Translations under genes and position numbers: made by a program
Shown here: positions 1 to 7,050 of the stretch, one piece after another
Layout: every line of letters starts with the position of its first letter
How positions within the stretch are numbered: the stretch's first letter is position 1
NCBI GenBank assembly: GCA_029978335.1
Contig: JAPOJQ010000015.1
Span: 1-34,958 of the forward strand
Length of the DNA: 34,958 nt
Source of the DNA: Actinomycetota bacterium
GTDB lineage: Bacteria; Actinomycetota; Acidimicrobiia; Acidimicrobiales; Ilumatobacteraceae
Direction of reading: 5' to 3'
Notes under the pieces: generated by a model
What the model was told of the DNA's origin: nothing
Databases searched by the model: none
What the model saw: the letters and a program-made list of their open reading frames with translations, nothing else

Positions 1-1310
1 CTCGAAGTGCTACACCGCGCGAACGTGCGAGCCCACTTCGGCGATAGTTCCGCGTCGGGACGTTCCTCTTCGGTCACCTTGTCGGGCTGGTCGCCTCGGA
101 TGTCGGTGTCGTCATCGTTGGATCCCGCTGGTTTCAGTGCGTGGCGGCGGGCTTCGGCGATGCGAAAGGCATGCATGCGAAGACGGGGATCGTCGGGAAT
201 GAAGACGTAGGCGCGCTGATCTCCCCGGCCCGTTTGCCAGCGAACGAAGCGGCCAACGGCTTGCCGGAAGAAGAGTTCGGTTGCGACGGTCGTCGCGTAC
301 ACGCCGACCCGCAGGCGGGGGATGTCAACACCTTCTGACACCATCCTCACCGAGACGAGCCATGGCCGATCACCGGCTGCGAAGGCGGCGATTTTTGACG
401 ATGATGTTGGATCGTCACTGACGACGACGTCGGCGTGCACTCCGAGCCGATCACGCAGGAGACGCGCAATACCACGAGCGTGATCGACATCGATCGCGAT
501 GATCAGACCTCCCGCGTCCGGGTCGGTGGCACGGATTGAGCGCAGGCGTTGATCGGCTTGTTTGATCACCTGTGCCAACCAGTCGCCATCCAGACTGAGC
601 GCAGTGCGCAATCGGGCCGACATCTGATCGCGAGCCAATTCATCGGCGAATCCGGCCCGCAGTACGTCTCCCGACGGTGTGGACCATTCCATTTGGCCGT
701 CGAATCTGGGGAAGTAGACGGGGCGAACCACGCCGCCGTCGCGCAAGGCGTCGTCGTAGCCGTAGGTGACATCGGCACGAGCGAGGTCGCCTTCGGTGGT
801 TGCTTCGTAGGTCACGAACGGAATTGGTGTGGCATCGCTTCGAAATGGAGTGCCCGAGAGCGCCAAGCGACGTGATGCGGTATCGAAGGCGGCGAGCACG
901 GCCGAGCCCCACGCCCGGTCGTCGCCGGCGTGGTGGATCTCATCGAGGATGACCAGCCCATCGGCGACAATGCCGCGTAATCGTTCGGCTGCTGATCGGC
1001 CAGCGACCTGTTGATAGGTCGTGACGAGGCCGTGTACATCACGAGCGAGCCCTTGGTCGGGAGCCCAGTCGGTATCGAGCGCAAGTCCCATCCGGTGTGC
1101 AGCTGCCGACCACTGGGACTTGAGATGACTCGTTGGTGCGACGACGACGAGGCGGCCAGGATGACGTGCAAGGTGTGCCAGCGCACACGTCAGTGCGAAC
1201 GTCGTCTTTCCCGCTCCCGGGGTGGCAACCGCAAGAAAGTCGACGCCGCCTTCTTCGTTGAAGCGATCGAACGCAGTGCGCTGCCATGGGCGCAGGCGAA
1301 ACACCGTCAC
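1..1310 (-). CDS. DEAD/DEAH-box superfamily 2 helicase (3' end cut by window)
   Basis: This is a superfamily 2 helicase or ATP-dependent translocase. About 436 residues are visible and the C-terminus lies beyond base 1. In order it shows a Q-region-like start (RPWQ, residues 7-10), Walker A TPGAGKTT (30-37), motif Ia APTSHLKSQW (59-68), Walker B DEIHH (123-127), motif III SGTPFR (152-157), motif V MVSEGVDIP and motif VI QAVGRFVRW (about 348-356). Both RecA-like lobes are therefore intact and it should hydrolyse ATP. The nucleic acid substrate cannot be read from the sequence. The start is GTG at 1310, 9 bases after the TetR stop and in the same reading frame, so the two are almost certainly co-transcribed. 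The family resembles XPB/UvrB-like helicases of unknown role in actinobacteria. The family call is firm; the function is not. Confidence 0.9.
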   Translation of the reverse strand, partial: MTVFRLRPWQRTAFDRFNEEGGVDFLAVATPGAGKTTFALTCALAHLARHPGRLVVVAPTSHLKSQWSAAAHRMGLALDTDWAPDQGLARDVHGLVTTYQQVAGRSAAERLRGIVADGLVILDEIHHAGDDRAWGSAVLAAFDTASRRLALSGTPFRSDATPIPFVTYEATTEGDLARADVTYGYDDALRDGGVVRPVYFPRFDGQMEWSTPSGDVLRAGFADELARDQMSARLRTALSLDGDWLAQVIKQADQRLRSIRATDPDAGGLIIAIDVDHARGIARLLRDRLGVHADVVVSDDPTSSSKIAAFAAGDRPWLVSVRMVSEGVDIPRLRVGVYATTVATELFFRQAVGRFVRWQTGRGDQRAYVFIPDDPRLRMHAFRIAEARRHALKPAGSNDDDTDIRGDQPDKVTEEERPDAELSPKWARTFARCSTS

Positions 1311-1319
1311 GATTCGACG

Positions 1320-1907
1320 TCAGTGGTCGTCGAGCGCTCGAAGGCCGGCCCACGCCAGCGCGCTGACCGTTTCGGCGATCTCGTCAGGATCAAAATCGGT
1401 GCCTTTGTCGATGAGGCGTCGACTCGCTCCTTCGGCAAGGCCGACTAAGGCGTGGGACACGAGGCGTCGCTTCTCGGTGTCGAGATCGACTGCGATCAAA
1501 GGAGCGATGGCACTTGCGGCATCTGCGGTGATTCGACGGACTTGCTCAGTGAACTCAGCATCGTGGCGTGCGGCGCCGCCGAAAAGCAGACGAAAGCCGT
1601 CGTGATCGGTTGCCACCCACCGGAAATAGGCCTGAAAGCCAAGTCGGGTCTGTGATTTGCCGTCGGCGGCGTTGGCGGTTGCTTTGGCAATTTCGGTTCG
1701 CATCCGAGTTCCGACGTCGTCCAGGAGGGCGGCAAATAGCTCACTCTTGGAGTCGAAATGTTGGTACAGCACAGGTTTGGTGACCCCAGCCGCTTCGGCA
1801 ATCTCGTTCATCGAAGCGCCGTGATAGCCGGACCGGCCGAAGATCTCGAGGGCCACCTCGAGTATCTGTTCCCGTCGAGCGGTTGCGGAAAGACGGGCTG
1901 AAGTCAT
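1320..1907 (-). CDS. TetR/AcrR family transcriptional regulator
   Basis: A 195-residue one-component repressor. The N-terminal helix-turn-helix (about residues 12-58) carries the classic TetR pattern, with ILEVALEIFGRSGYHGASM followed by the recognition segment VTKPVLYQHF. The C-terminal ligand-binding domain (about 75-190) is not specific enough to name a ligand. The ATG at 1907 is preceded by TAGCAT ending 9 bases upstream, so the mRNA is probably nearly leaderless. It is the first gene of a pair with the helicase downstream, separated only by TGA and three codons in the same frame. Autoregulation and control of the helicase are plausible inferences, but no operator palindrome was identified. 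Confidence 0.9.
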   Translation of the reverse strand: MTSARLSATARREQILEVALEIFGRSGYHGASMNEIAEAAGVTKPVLYQHFDSKSELFAALLDDVGTRMRTEIAKATANAADGKSQTRLGFQAYFRWVATDHDGFRLLFGGAARHDAEFTEQVRRITADAASAIAPLIAVDLDTEKRRLVSHALVGLAEGASRRLIDKGTDFDPDEIAETVSALAWAGLRALDDH

Positions 1908-1916
1908 GGGCTTCTT

Positions 1917-1922
1917 ATGCTA
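1917..1922 (-). promoter_or_regulatory. Putative -10 element of the tetR-helicase unit
   Basis: TAGCAT on the minus strand fits the actinobacterial TANNNT -10 pattern. It ends 9 bases before the ATG at 1907, which would place the transcript start 2-3 bases before the codon. No clear -35 box and no Shine-Dalgarno sequence were seen. The call rests on the pattern repeated at other first genes in the window. Confidence 0.4.
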
Positions 1923-1940
1923 CGGGGCATGTGGCGCAGG

Positions 1941-2219
1941 TCAGCGACCCTGTTCGACATCGTCGCGTTCGGCGGCCCGAACGGCGTAGCCCAGCACGAT
2001 CGAGGGGGCGAGCAGCACCGATGACACCACAAGGCACACGATCACGGTGGTGGCGAGTGGACCGGAGAAGCCGACCGCAAACGCGATGACAAATACGGCA
2101 ACGCCGAGGGCGAGTATGAGGTAGCCGAGTCGATTGGCGAGCAGGGTCCAGCGCGCAATGACCGCTCGTCGAGCCCTGACCGGATCGTCGGCCTCGCGCT
2201 GATGGTGGTGCTCTGCCAT
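1941..2219 (-). CDS. Small two-TM membrane protein of unknown function
   Basis: A 92-residue protein that I do not recognise. A basic, His-containing N-terminus (MAEHHHQ, then several Arg) precedes two hydrophobic segments at about residues 29-51 and 56-80. A short charged tail (RAAERDDVEQGR) follows. By the positive-inside rule both ends are probably cytoplasmic. The layout resembles small DUF4229-like actinobacterial membrane proteins, but I cannot assign it to one with confidence. The ATG at 2219 was chosen because longer in-frame versions run antisense through the crotonase gene. Its start codon lies only 12 bases from the divergent crotonase start at 2232. It lies upstream of tetR on the same strand, with a 33-base gap. 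Confidence 0.7.
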   Translation of the reverse strand: MAEHHHQREADDPVRARRAVIARWTLLANRLGYLILALGVAVFVIAFAVGFSGPLATTVIVCLVVSSVLLAPSIVLGYAVRAAERDDVEQGR

Positions 2220-2224
2220 AGGGT
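2219..2224 (+). promoter_or_regulatory. Putative -10 element of the EchA6-like gene
   Basis: TAGGGT ends 7 bases before the ATG at 2232, as expected for a leaderless mRNA. Its first base overlaps the start codon of the divergent small membrane protein. There is no Shine-Dalgarno sequence upstream of 2232. Confidence 0.4.
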
Positions 2225-2231
2225 TCGGAGC

Positions 2232-2963
2232 ATGGTACGCGTTGAACGGCCAAGTCCACAGATCGTCCTCGTGACAATTGATCGACCGGATCGCCGTAAT
2301 GCCGTCGACCTCGCAACGCTCGAGCAACTGACGGCAGCATTTCGCAGCGTGTCGCTTCCTGAGGTTCGGGCAGTGGTGCTGACCGGCAGTCCTCCTGCGT
2401 TCTGTGCGGGAGCGGACCTCTCGGGGGCGGAATCGGATGACTTTCATGCGGCCCTCGGGACGACATTGCGGACGATCGCTGCGTGCCCCGTGCCGGTCAT
2501 CGCAGCAATCGATGGACCGGCGCTCGGCGCGGGAAGCCAGTTGGTAGCGGTGTGTGACCTTCGGGTCGCTTCGGAGCGGAGCACGTTTGGCATTCCCGCC
2601 GCTCGCCTCGGCCTTGCCGTCGATCAATGGACGGTCGATCGACTCGTTCGCGAATTTGGCTGGGGCATCGCACGAGCGATGTTGGTCGGAGCTGAAGTCA
2701 TCACCACCGACCGCATGGTGGCGTCAGGTTCGGTGCACCGCATCGGGGGCCTCGAAGCAGCGTTGCAGTGGGCTGACATCTTGTCGGGACAAGCGCCGCT
2801 CACCGTGGTCGCGCATAAGGCTGCGCTCGATGAGGCGGAGCGAACCATCGCAGCGGACCCGCGTTCGGAAGAACTTCGACGCACGGCGTGGGCCTCGTCG
2901 GATGCCGAAGAGGGCCGGCGAGCATTCTTAGAAAAGCGACCCCCCGCATTTGAGGCTCGGTGA
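2232..2963 (+). CDS. Crotonase-fold protein, EchA6-like (probably non-catalytic)
   Basis: A 243-residue enoyl-CoA hydratase/isomerase family protein. The N-terminal strands (VTIDRPDRRNAV) and the oxyanion-hole loop AFCAGADLSG (residues 57-65) are typical, as is the GPALGAG segment near 96-101. Length, the C-terminal EKRPPAF motif and the SEGADLSG-like loops closely match mycobacterial EchA6 as I remember it. EchA6 binds acyl-CoA and feeds it to fatty-acid elongation rather than hydrating enoyl-CoA. Consistent with this, both glutamates used by true hydratases are replaced: Gln103 stands where the first is expected and Ala123 where the second is. The ATG at 2232 was chosen over upstream in-frame starts because a -10-like TAGGGT sits directly before it. 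The gene is convergent with the sortase gene, with 3 bases between them. Confidence 0.85.
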   Translation: MVRVERPSPQIVLVTIDRPDRRNAVDLATLEQLTAAFRSVSLPEVRAVVLTGSPPAFCAGADLSGAESDDFHAALGTTLRTIAACPVPVIAAIDGPALGAGSQLVAVCDLRVASERSTFGIPAARLGLAVDQWTVDRLVREFGWGIARAMLVGAEVITTDRMVASGSVHRIGGLEAALQWADILSGQAPLTVVAHKAALDEAERTIAADPRSEELRRTAWASSDAEEGRRAFLEKRPPAFEAR

Positions 2964-2966
2964 GCG

Positions 2967-4214
2967 TCACAGATTTGGTGGCAGCAGACCGTTGACGTTC
3001 TCGTAAAGGAAGTACAGAACCACGAGTCCGGGGAGAAGGCCGATCGGCGCAGCCGGGAACCAACTTCGACGTCGATGACTCCACCATCGGATGACGACGA
3101 GTAGGCCGAGCATTGGGAGCGCCCACAACACCGTCTGGCTGATGGCGCGTGGATCATGGAACCAGCCTGCGGCGAAGGCGTCGGTGGTGCCGGTCGAGGT
3201 GCCGCTCGTGTCGATGGCATCGTTCGTCACGGCAACGGTGGTGGTCGTGGTGGACGTCGCCGCGTCGACGGTGGTCGTCGTCGCTTCGCTCGGAAGGGTT
3301 GATGTTGTCGATGCGACGGTGGAACCGATGTAACTGCCCCGAGCCGTTGGTACATCGGATGCTGCAAGGTCGAGGTCGGCGTGGATGATGATGCGCTGGG
3401 CGGCTGACCACTTCGGATGGCAGGAAGTCAACGTGAGTTCGGCAATCGTCGGGTCGGTCGTGGCCACCACGTGGTAATCCGAGGGTTCGACGATGAGCGT
3501 CTCACGTACTCGGTACACGTATCGACCAGATGCCGTGGTGGCGACGATCTCATCGCCGGGCATCAGCTGATCGACGTCGTGAAATGGCTGACCGTAGGTG
3601 GTTCGGTGGCCGGCAATGGCTGCGTTGCCGAGTTGGCCCGGCAGTGGCGTATCAGGAAAGTGCCCCGGTCCGAGTTGCAACTCGTCGACCCCCACCCCAG
3701 CGACCACATACTGATCGACGTCGATGGTCGGAATCTCAAGACGGGCAACCGGATCGCCCAGGTTGACCTCGAGTGCAGGAGCGGGGGGCACCGTTGACGT
3801 GGTCGTGGTGACGTCGAAGGGAACCACGGTGGTGGTGGAACCCGGCAATGTCGTCGTGGCGGCGACGGTGGTGCTTGTCGCTGGCGTGGCAGCAATCTGC
3901 GCAGCGAATGTCGCAGCAAGATCTCGCTGAGCCCGAGCGGTCGCAATGCCGGTGCCCCAGAGTTGATAGGCCACGAATCCGAGCATCAAGAGGCCGGAGG
4001 TAATCAATCCTCGGCCGAGCAGCCCGACTGCCCAACGCCAGTCGTGGGGTTCAGGCGGGCGGTTCCATTGGGCCTTGCGGTACCGACGCCAGGTGCGCCA
4101 GTGACGTCGGTAGAACGCTGCCCAGCGACTCGTTGGGCCTCGTCGGTGAGCCCGGCGAACGACCTCGCTCAGCCGGTATCCCTCATCGGGTGTCGGCTCG
4201 TCGGGCGCATTCAC
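2967..4214 (-). CDS. Sortase (class E-like) with C-terminal membrane segments
   Basis: A 415-residue cysteine transpeptidase anchored in the cytoplasmic membrane and facing outside. Sortases of this type cleave an LPxTG/LAxTG-like signal and join the protein to the cell wall. An N-terminal basic region is followed by a TM helix (about 62-86), then a Thr-rich linker (110-145). The sortase domain (about 148-285) carries catalytic His203 (AGHRTT), Cys265 (LTSC) and Arg274 (AAQR). A second Thr-rich linker follows (298-345), then two further hydrophobic segments (about 358-376 and 389-405). The start is GTG at 4214, directly behind a TATCGT -10-like element. The C-terminal membrane part is unusual for class E sortases, which normally have only the N-terminal anchor. 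No substrate protein was seen nearby. Confidence 0.88.
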   Translation of the reverse strand: MNAPDEPTPDEGYRLSEVVRRAHRRGPTSRWAAFYRRHWRTWRRYRKAQWNRPPEPHDWRWAVGLLGRGLITSGLLMLGFVAYQLWGTGIATARAQRDLAATFAAQIAATPATSTTVAATTTLPGSTTTVVPFDVTTTTSTVPPAPALEVNLGDPVARLEIPTIDVDQYVVAGVGVDELQLGPGHFPDTPLPGQLGNAAIAGHRTTYGQPFHDVDQLMPGDEIVATTASGRYVYRVRETLIVEPSDYHVVATTDPTIAELTLTSCHPKWSAAQRIIIHADLDLAASDVPTARGSYIGSTVASTTSTLPSEATTTTVDAATSTTTTTVAVTNDAIDTSGTSTGTTDAFAAGWFHDPRAISQTVLWALPMLGLLVVIRWWSHRRRSWFPAAPIGLLPGLVVLYFLYENVNGLLPPNL

Positions 4215-4220
4215 TCGGTC

Positions 4221-4226
4221 ACGATA
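4221..4226 (-). promoter_or_regulatory. Putative leaderless -10 element of the sortase gene
   Basis: TATCGT on the minus strand ends exactly 6 bases before the GTG at 4214. This puts the transcript start at or next to the start codon and supports GTG as the true start. Confidence 0.45.
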
Positions 4227-4274
4227 TCGGTGGTGAATCGCAGCGGCCGCTACTCACAACGGGCGAGTGACGCG

Positions 4275-4280
4275 TAGCGT
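4275..4280 (+). promoter_or_regulatory. Putative -10 element of the ccm operon
   Basis: TAGCGT ends 9 bases before the ATG at 4290. An upstream in-frame GTG at 4281 touches the hexamer and would lie ahead of the predicted transcript start, which argues for ATG 4290. No convincing -35 box was seen. Confidence 0.4.
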
Positions 4281-4289
4281 GTGGGCGAC

Positions 4290-4961
4290 ATGCATCCGTC
4301 ACCCCACGACGCAACCGGCACGGTTATCGACCTCCACGATCTCGTGGTGGTGCTCGGTCGGTATCCGGCTTTAGCCGGGGCTGACCTTCGGGTAGACGCT
4401 GGCGAGATCGTGTTGTTGGCAGGGCCGAATGGTGCCGGCAAGACCACCTTGTTGCGTGCATGTGCTGGGCTGGCGCGCCCGGTGCGTGGTGGCGGAACGG
4501 TCCTTGGCTTCGACCTCAACCGTGAACGCGATGCCATTCGGTCAGGTGTCGGCCTCGTCGGTCACCGAAACGGGCTGTACGCCGACCTCACCGTCGAGGA
4601 GAACCTGCAGTTCTGGGGCGCAACGGCTGGTGCGTCTCGATCTGATGTTGCAGCGGCCGCAACGGCGATGGCGGTAGACGGCCGCCTGCTCACCGTGCCG
4701 GTCGGGCGTCTGTCTGCAGGACAACGTCGTCGGGTGGCCCTTGCCGTGTTGGTCGTGCGTCGGGCAGCGCTCTGGTTGCTCGATGAACCGCACGCAGGGC
4801 TTGATGCCACAGGCCGCGACGAACTCGATCAGTTGCTGCGTCGAGCGGCACAGGCCGGCGCAACCGTGGTGTTTTCGAGTCATGAACTCGACCGTGCCCA
4901 GTTGCTTGCCACGCGCACGGTATCGGTGGTCGCAGGCCGGACGGAGGCAACCAATGGCTGA
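4290..4961 (+). CDS. ccmA: Heme exporter ATP-binding subunit CcmA
   Basis: A 223-residue ABC ATPase of the CcmAB complex, which powers release of holo-CcmE from CcmC in System I cytochrome c maturation. It shows Walker A GPNGAGKT (45-52), the ABC signature LSAGQRRR, Walker B LWLLDEP with the D-loop GLD, and the switch histidine in SSHELD. The segment VGHRNGLYADLTVEENLQFW is typical of CcmA. It is the first gene of nine overlapping ccm genes and its stop overlaps the start of ccmB by 8 bases. The ATG at 4290 is preferred to GTG 4281 because of the -10 element position. An unrelated ABC ATPase is unlikely given the neighbours. Confidence 0.93.
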   Translation: MHPSPHDATGTVIDLHDLVVVLGRYPALAGADLRVDAGEIVLLAGPNGAGKTTLLRACAGLARPVRGGGTVLGFDLNRERDAIRSGVGLVGHRNGLYADLTVEENLQFWGATAGASRSDVAAAATAMAVDGRLLTVPVGRLSAGQRRRVALAVLVVRRAALWLLDEPHAGLDATGRDELDQLLRRAAQAGATVVFSSHELDRAQLLATRTVSVVAGRTEATNG

Positions 4962-5646
4962 GGTGAGCCGGCTCGCAATTGCCCGAGCGATGTTCGTCAA
5001 GGACGTGCGGGTGGAGATCCGATCCCGCGTCGTCGCGCATCAGATCCTGCCCTTCGCAGCGCTCGTGATGGTGCTGTTTGCGTTCGCGCTAGACGCCACC
5101 AATGTGTTGACGCGGGTGGCACCGGGATTGATCTGGTTGGCGGTGCTGTTCTCGATGATCATCATCGTGCAGCGAACTTTTGCCGTTGAAGCCACCGATG
5201 GCGCGCTTGAGGCGCTGCAGGCCGCCGGCGTTGATCCGGTTCCGGTCTATTGGGGTAAGTGGGCTGCCTTGGTCACACAACTGCTCGTGCTTGAGCTCTT
5301 GCTCATCGTGACGGCCATCGTGCTATACGGCATTGAGGTGCGAGCTGGCGGCATTGTGCTCCTCGTCACGACTGCGATCTCCGCGACGTGCGGTCTTGCT
5401 GCGGTCGGTACCATTTACGGAGGCCTCGCTGCTGGTGTGTCGGGACGTGAGACGTTGCTCCCACTGCTCGTCCTGCCAGTGGCGTCGCCCGTGCTCATCG
5501 GGGCAACCCGGGCGGTTGAAGCGGCGCTCGGCACCGGCGGCACGGCGATTGCTGAGGGCTGGCCGTGGCTCGGCCTGCTGTCGGTCTTCGCCGTGGCATT
5601 CGGTGTTGGAGGGTCGTTCGCCTTCGGGCCCCTAATTGAGGACTGA
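4954..5646 (+). CDS. ccmB: Heme exporter membrane subunit CcmB
   Basis: A 230-residue polytopic membrane protein, the permease partner of CcmA. It begins with an amphipathic region containing FVKDVRVEIRSR, the conserved KDL..E.R-type start of CcmB. About six hydrophobic segments follow. The motif RTFAVEATDGALEALQAAGVD corresponds to the conserved F..E..DGTLE-type loop, and LLPLLVLPVASPVLIGA matches the conserved LP(L)..P...-type helix of the family. The ATG at 4954 lies inside the ccmA end (8-base overlap), implying translational coupling. Length is close to the usual 220 residues. Confidence 0.92.
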   Translation: MAEVSRLAIARAMFVKDVRVEIRSRVVAHQILPFAALVMVLFAFALDATNVLTRVAPGLIWLAVLFSMIIIVQRTFAVEATDGALEALQAAGVDPVPVYWGKWAALVTQLLVLELLLIVTAIVLYGIEVRAGGIVLLVTTAISATCGLAAVGTIYGGLAAGVSGRETLLPLLVLPVASPVLIGATRAVEAALGTGGTAIAEGWPWLGLLSVFAVAFGVGGSFAFGPLIED

Positions 5647-5661
5647 GCCGATCGGAGCATC

Positions 5662-6438
5662 ATGACCACCATCTCCCCCCAACGAGCCGAGATCAGTTCG
5701 CTACCGCGCGGCACCGGGACACGTGCGACCCGCATCATCGGTATTGCGACGATCGTGATGATCGCATGGCTCGCGCTCTTCGGACTCGTGCTCTCGCCGG
5801 CAGACCGCGACCAAGGTGATTCAGTGCGCATCATGTACGTGCATGTGCCGTCGGTGTGGTTGGCGTACCTCGCCTTCATCGTCACAGCGGTGTGTTCCGC
5901 GATTCATCTGTTCGGCAAGCGTCATTCGCTCGGTGTCGATCGGATTGCCGGCGCATCAGCCGAAATTGGCGTGGTGTTCATGGCGGTCACCTTGGCGACG
6001 GGAATGCTGTGGGGCCGGATCACGTGGGGCGTGTATTGGCAATGGGACGCTCGCTTGACCACCACGGCGTTGTTGTTTGTGAGCTACATCGGATATCTCG
6101 CAGTGCGTGGACTTGACGGAACACAGCAACAACGAGCCCGTCGCAGCGCGGTGATCGGGCTGCTCGTCGTGCTCGAAATCCCTCTCGTGCACTGGAGCGT
6201 GCGGTTGTGGCGGAGCCTCCATCAAGAGGCGACGGTGCTTGGCACCGATCTCGATGTCTCTCTTGATGGTTTGATGCTGTTCTCGTTGTTTGTCGGCGTG
6301 ATTGCCTTCACCCTGTTGTTCCTTTGGCTGGTGCTGCATCGATCAAGGACGCTGACGATGATCGACTTGGTCGGCGACCGCGAGCTCGACCGTGCAGTGA
6401 TTGCTCGTCGCGCTGAGGGCGGGATTGACCATGCGTGA
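5662..6438 (+). CDS. ccmC: Heme delivery protein CcmC
   Basis: A 258-residue heme-handling membrane protein that loads heme onto CcmE. About six TM segments are visible. The tryptophan-rich external loop WGRITWGVYWQWDARLTT (near residues 115-132) is the WWD domain, with its first tryptophan of WWxWD replaced by tyrosine. Histidines that ligate heme axially in the family are present in YVHVPSVWLAY and in PLVHWSVRLW. A GGAG sequence sits about 5 bases before the ATG at 5662. The gene follows ccmB by 15 bases and its last 8 bases overlap ccmD. The N-terminus is longer than in E. coli CcmC by a hydrophilic segment of about 25 residues. Confidence 0.93.
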   Translation: MTTISPQRAEISSLPRGTGTRATRIIGIATIVMIAWLALFGLVLSPADRDQGDSVRIMYVHVPSVWLAYLAFIVTAVCSAIHLFGKRHSLGVDRIAGASAEIGVVFMAVTLATGMLWGRITWGVYWQWDARLTTTALLFVSYIGYLAVRGLDGTQQQRARRSAVIGLLVVLEIPLVHWSVRLWRSLHQEATVLGTDLDVSLDGLMLFSLFVGVIAFTLLFLWLVLHRSRTLTMIDLVGDRELDRAVIARRAEGGIDHA

Positions 6439-6565
6439 CGCCGGCTTCATCTTCGGCTCGTACCTGATCACGTTGGGTGCGATTGGTGCGTTTGCGTGGC
6501 GCACGATTCGTGTTGGTCGCCGCCTCGCCGACGAGGTCGCAGAGGAGGACAAGCCGTGGCGTTGA
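6431..6565 (+). CDS. ccmD: CcmD-like small membrane protein
   Basis: A 44-residue ORF beginning with ATG inside the end of ccmC and ending 10 bases inside ccmE. It has one hydrophobic segment (FIFGSYLITLGAIGAFAW, residues 6-23) followed by an Arg-rich and then acidic cytoplasmic tail. This matches the layout of CcmD, the single-helix protein that helps release holo-CcmE from CcmC. The sequence is too short for a motif-based proof. Position between ccmC and ccmE, coupled overlaps and topology make it the expected gene. Confidence 0.85.
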   Translation: MRDAGFIFGSYLITLGAIGAFAWRTIRVGRRLADEVAEEDKPWR

Positions 6566-7050
6566 GCGATGGCCCCGATCTCACACCTAGTCCACCGAGC
6601 GTCGGTGGGCGCCGTCCGCGACGGCGGATCATGCCGATGGTGGTGTTGGCGCTCGTCCTCGTGTCGGGAGGCGTAATCATCACGCAGGCGCTATCGACGG
6701 CAGTGGACTACTACTGCAACGTCGACGAGGTCGGTGTCCGAAGCGGGTGTGACGAGGGCCGTCGGCTTCGTTTGCAGGGAACCGTTGCCGAAGGGTCGGT
6801 CGTCACCGGGACGGCAGCAACAATGTTCGACATCGAGTTCAACGGTGAATCGGTTCCCGTTGAGTACGAAGGCGAGCCCGGTGGCATCTTCCGAGAGTGT
6901 CTTCCCGTCGTGGTTCACGGGGTGTTCGACCAGTCGACCGGGTTGTTCCTCGGCGACCGTGTCGAGGTGAAGCACTCTGAGGAGTACGTCGCCGTGAACG
7001 ATGAACGCCTCACCGAAGCCGAGGCGATGGCGTGCCAGCCCTCAGCGTGA
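6556..7050 (+). CDS. ccmE: Heme chaperone CcmE
   Basis: A 164-residue periplasm-type heme chaperone. An Arg-rich N-terminus and one TM anchor (about 27-47) precede an external OB-fold domain. The C-terminal motif has the heme-attaching histidine in KHSEEY (His140, Tyr144), the HxxxY form found in E. coli rather than the CxxxY variant. The segments GTVAEGSV and EYEGEPGGIFREC fit the family core. Unusually there are four cysteines (54, 65, 115, 160), absent from E. coli CcmE as I remember it. The GTG start at 6556 is chosen because it overlaps the end of ccmD by 10 bases and leaves a normal-length anchor; upstream in-frame starts lie well inside ccmD. Confidence 0.93.
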   Translation: MALSDGPDLTPSPPSVGGRRPRRRIMPMVVLALVLVSGGVIITQALSTAVDYYCNVDEVGVRSGCDEGRRLRLQGTVAEGSVVTGTAATMFDIEFNGESVPVEYEGEPGGIFRECLPVVVHGVFDQSTGLFLGDRVEVKHSEEYVAVNDERLTEAEAMACQPSA

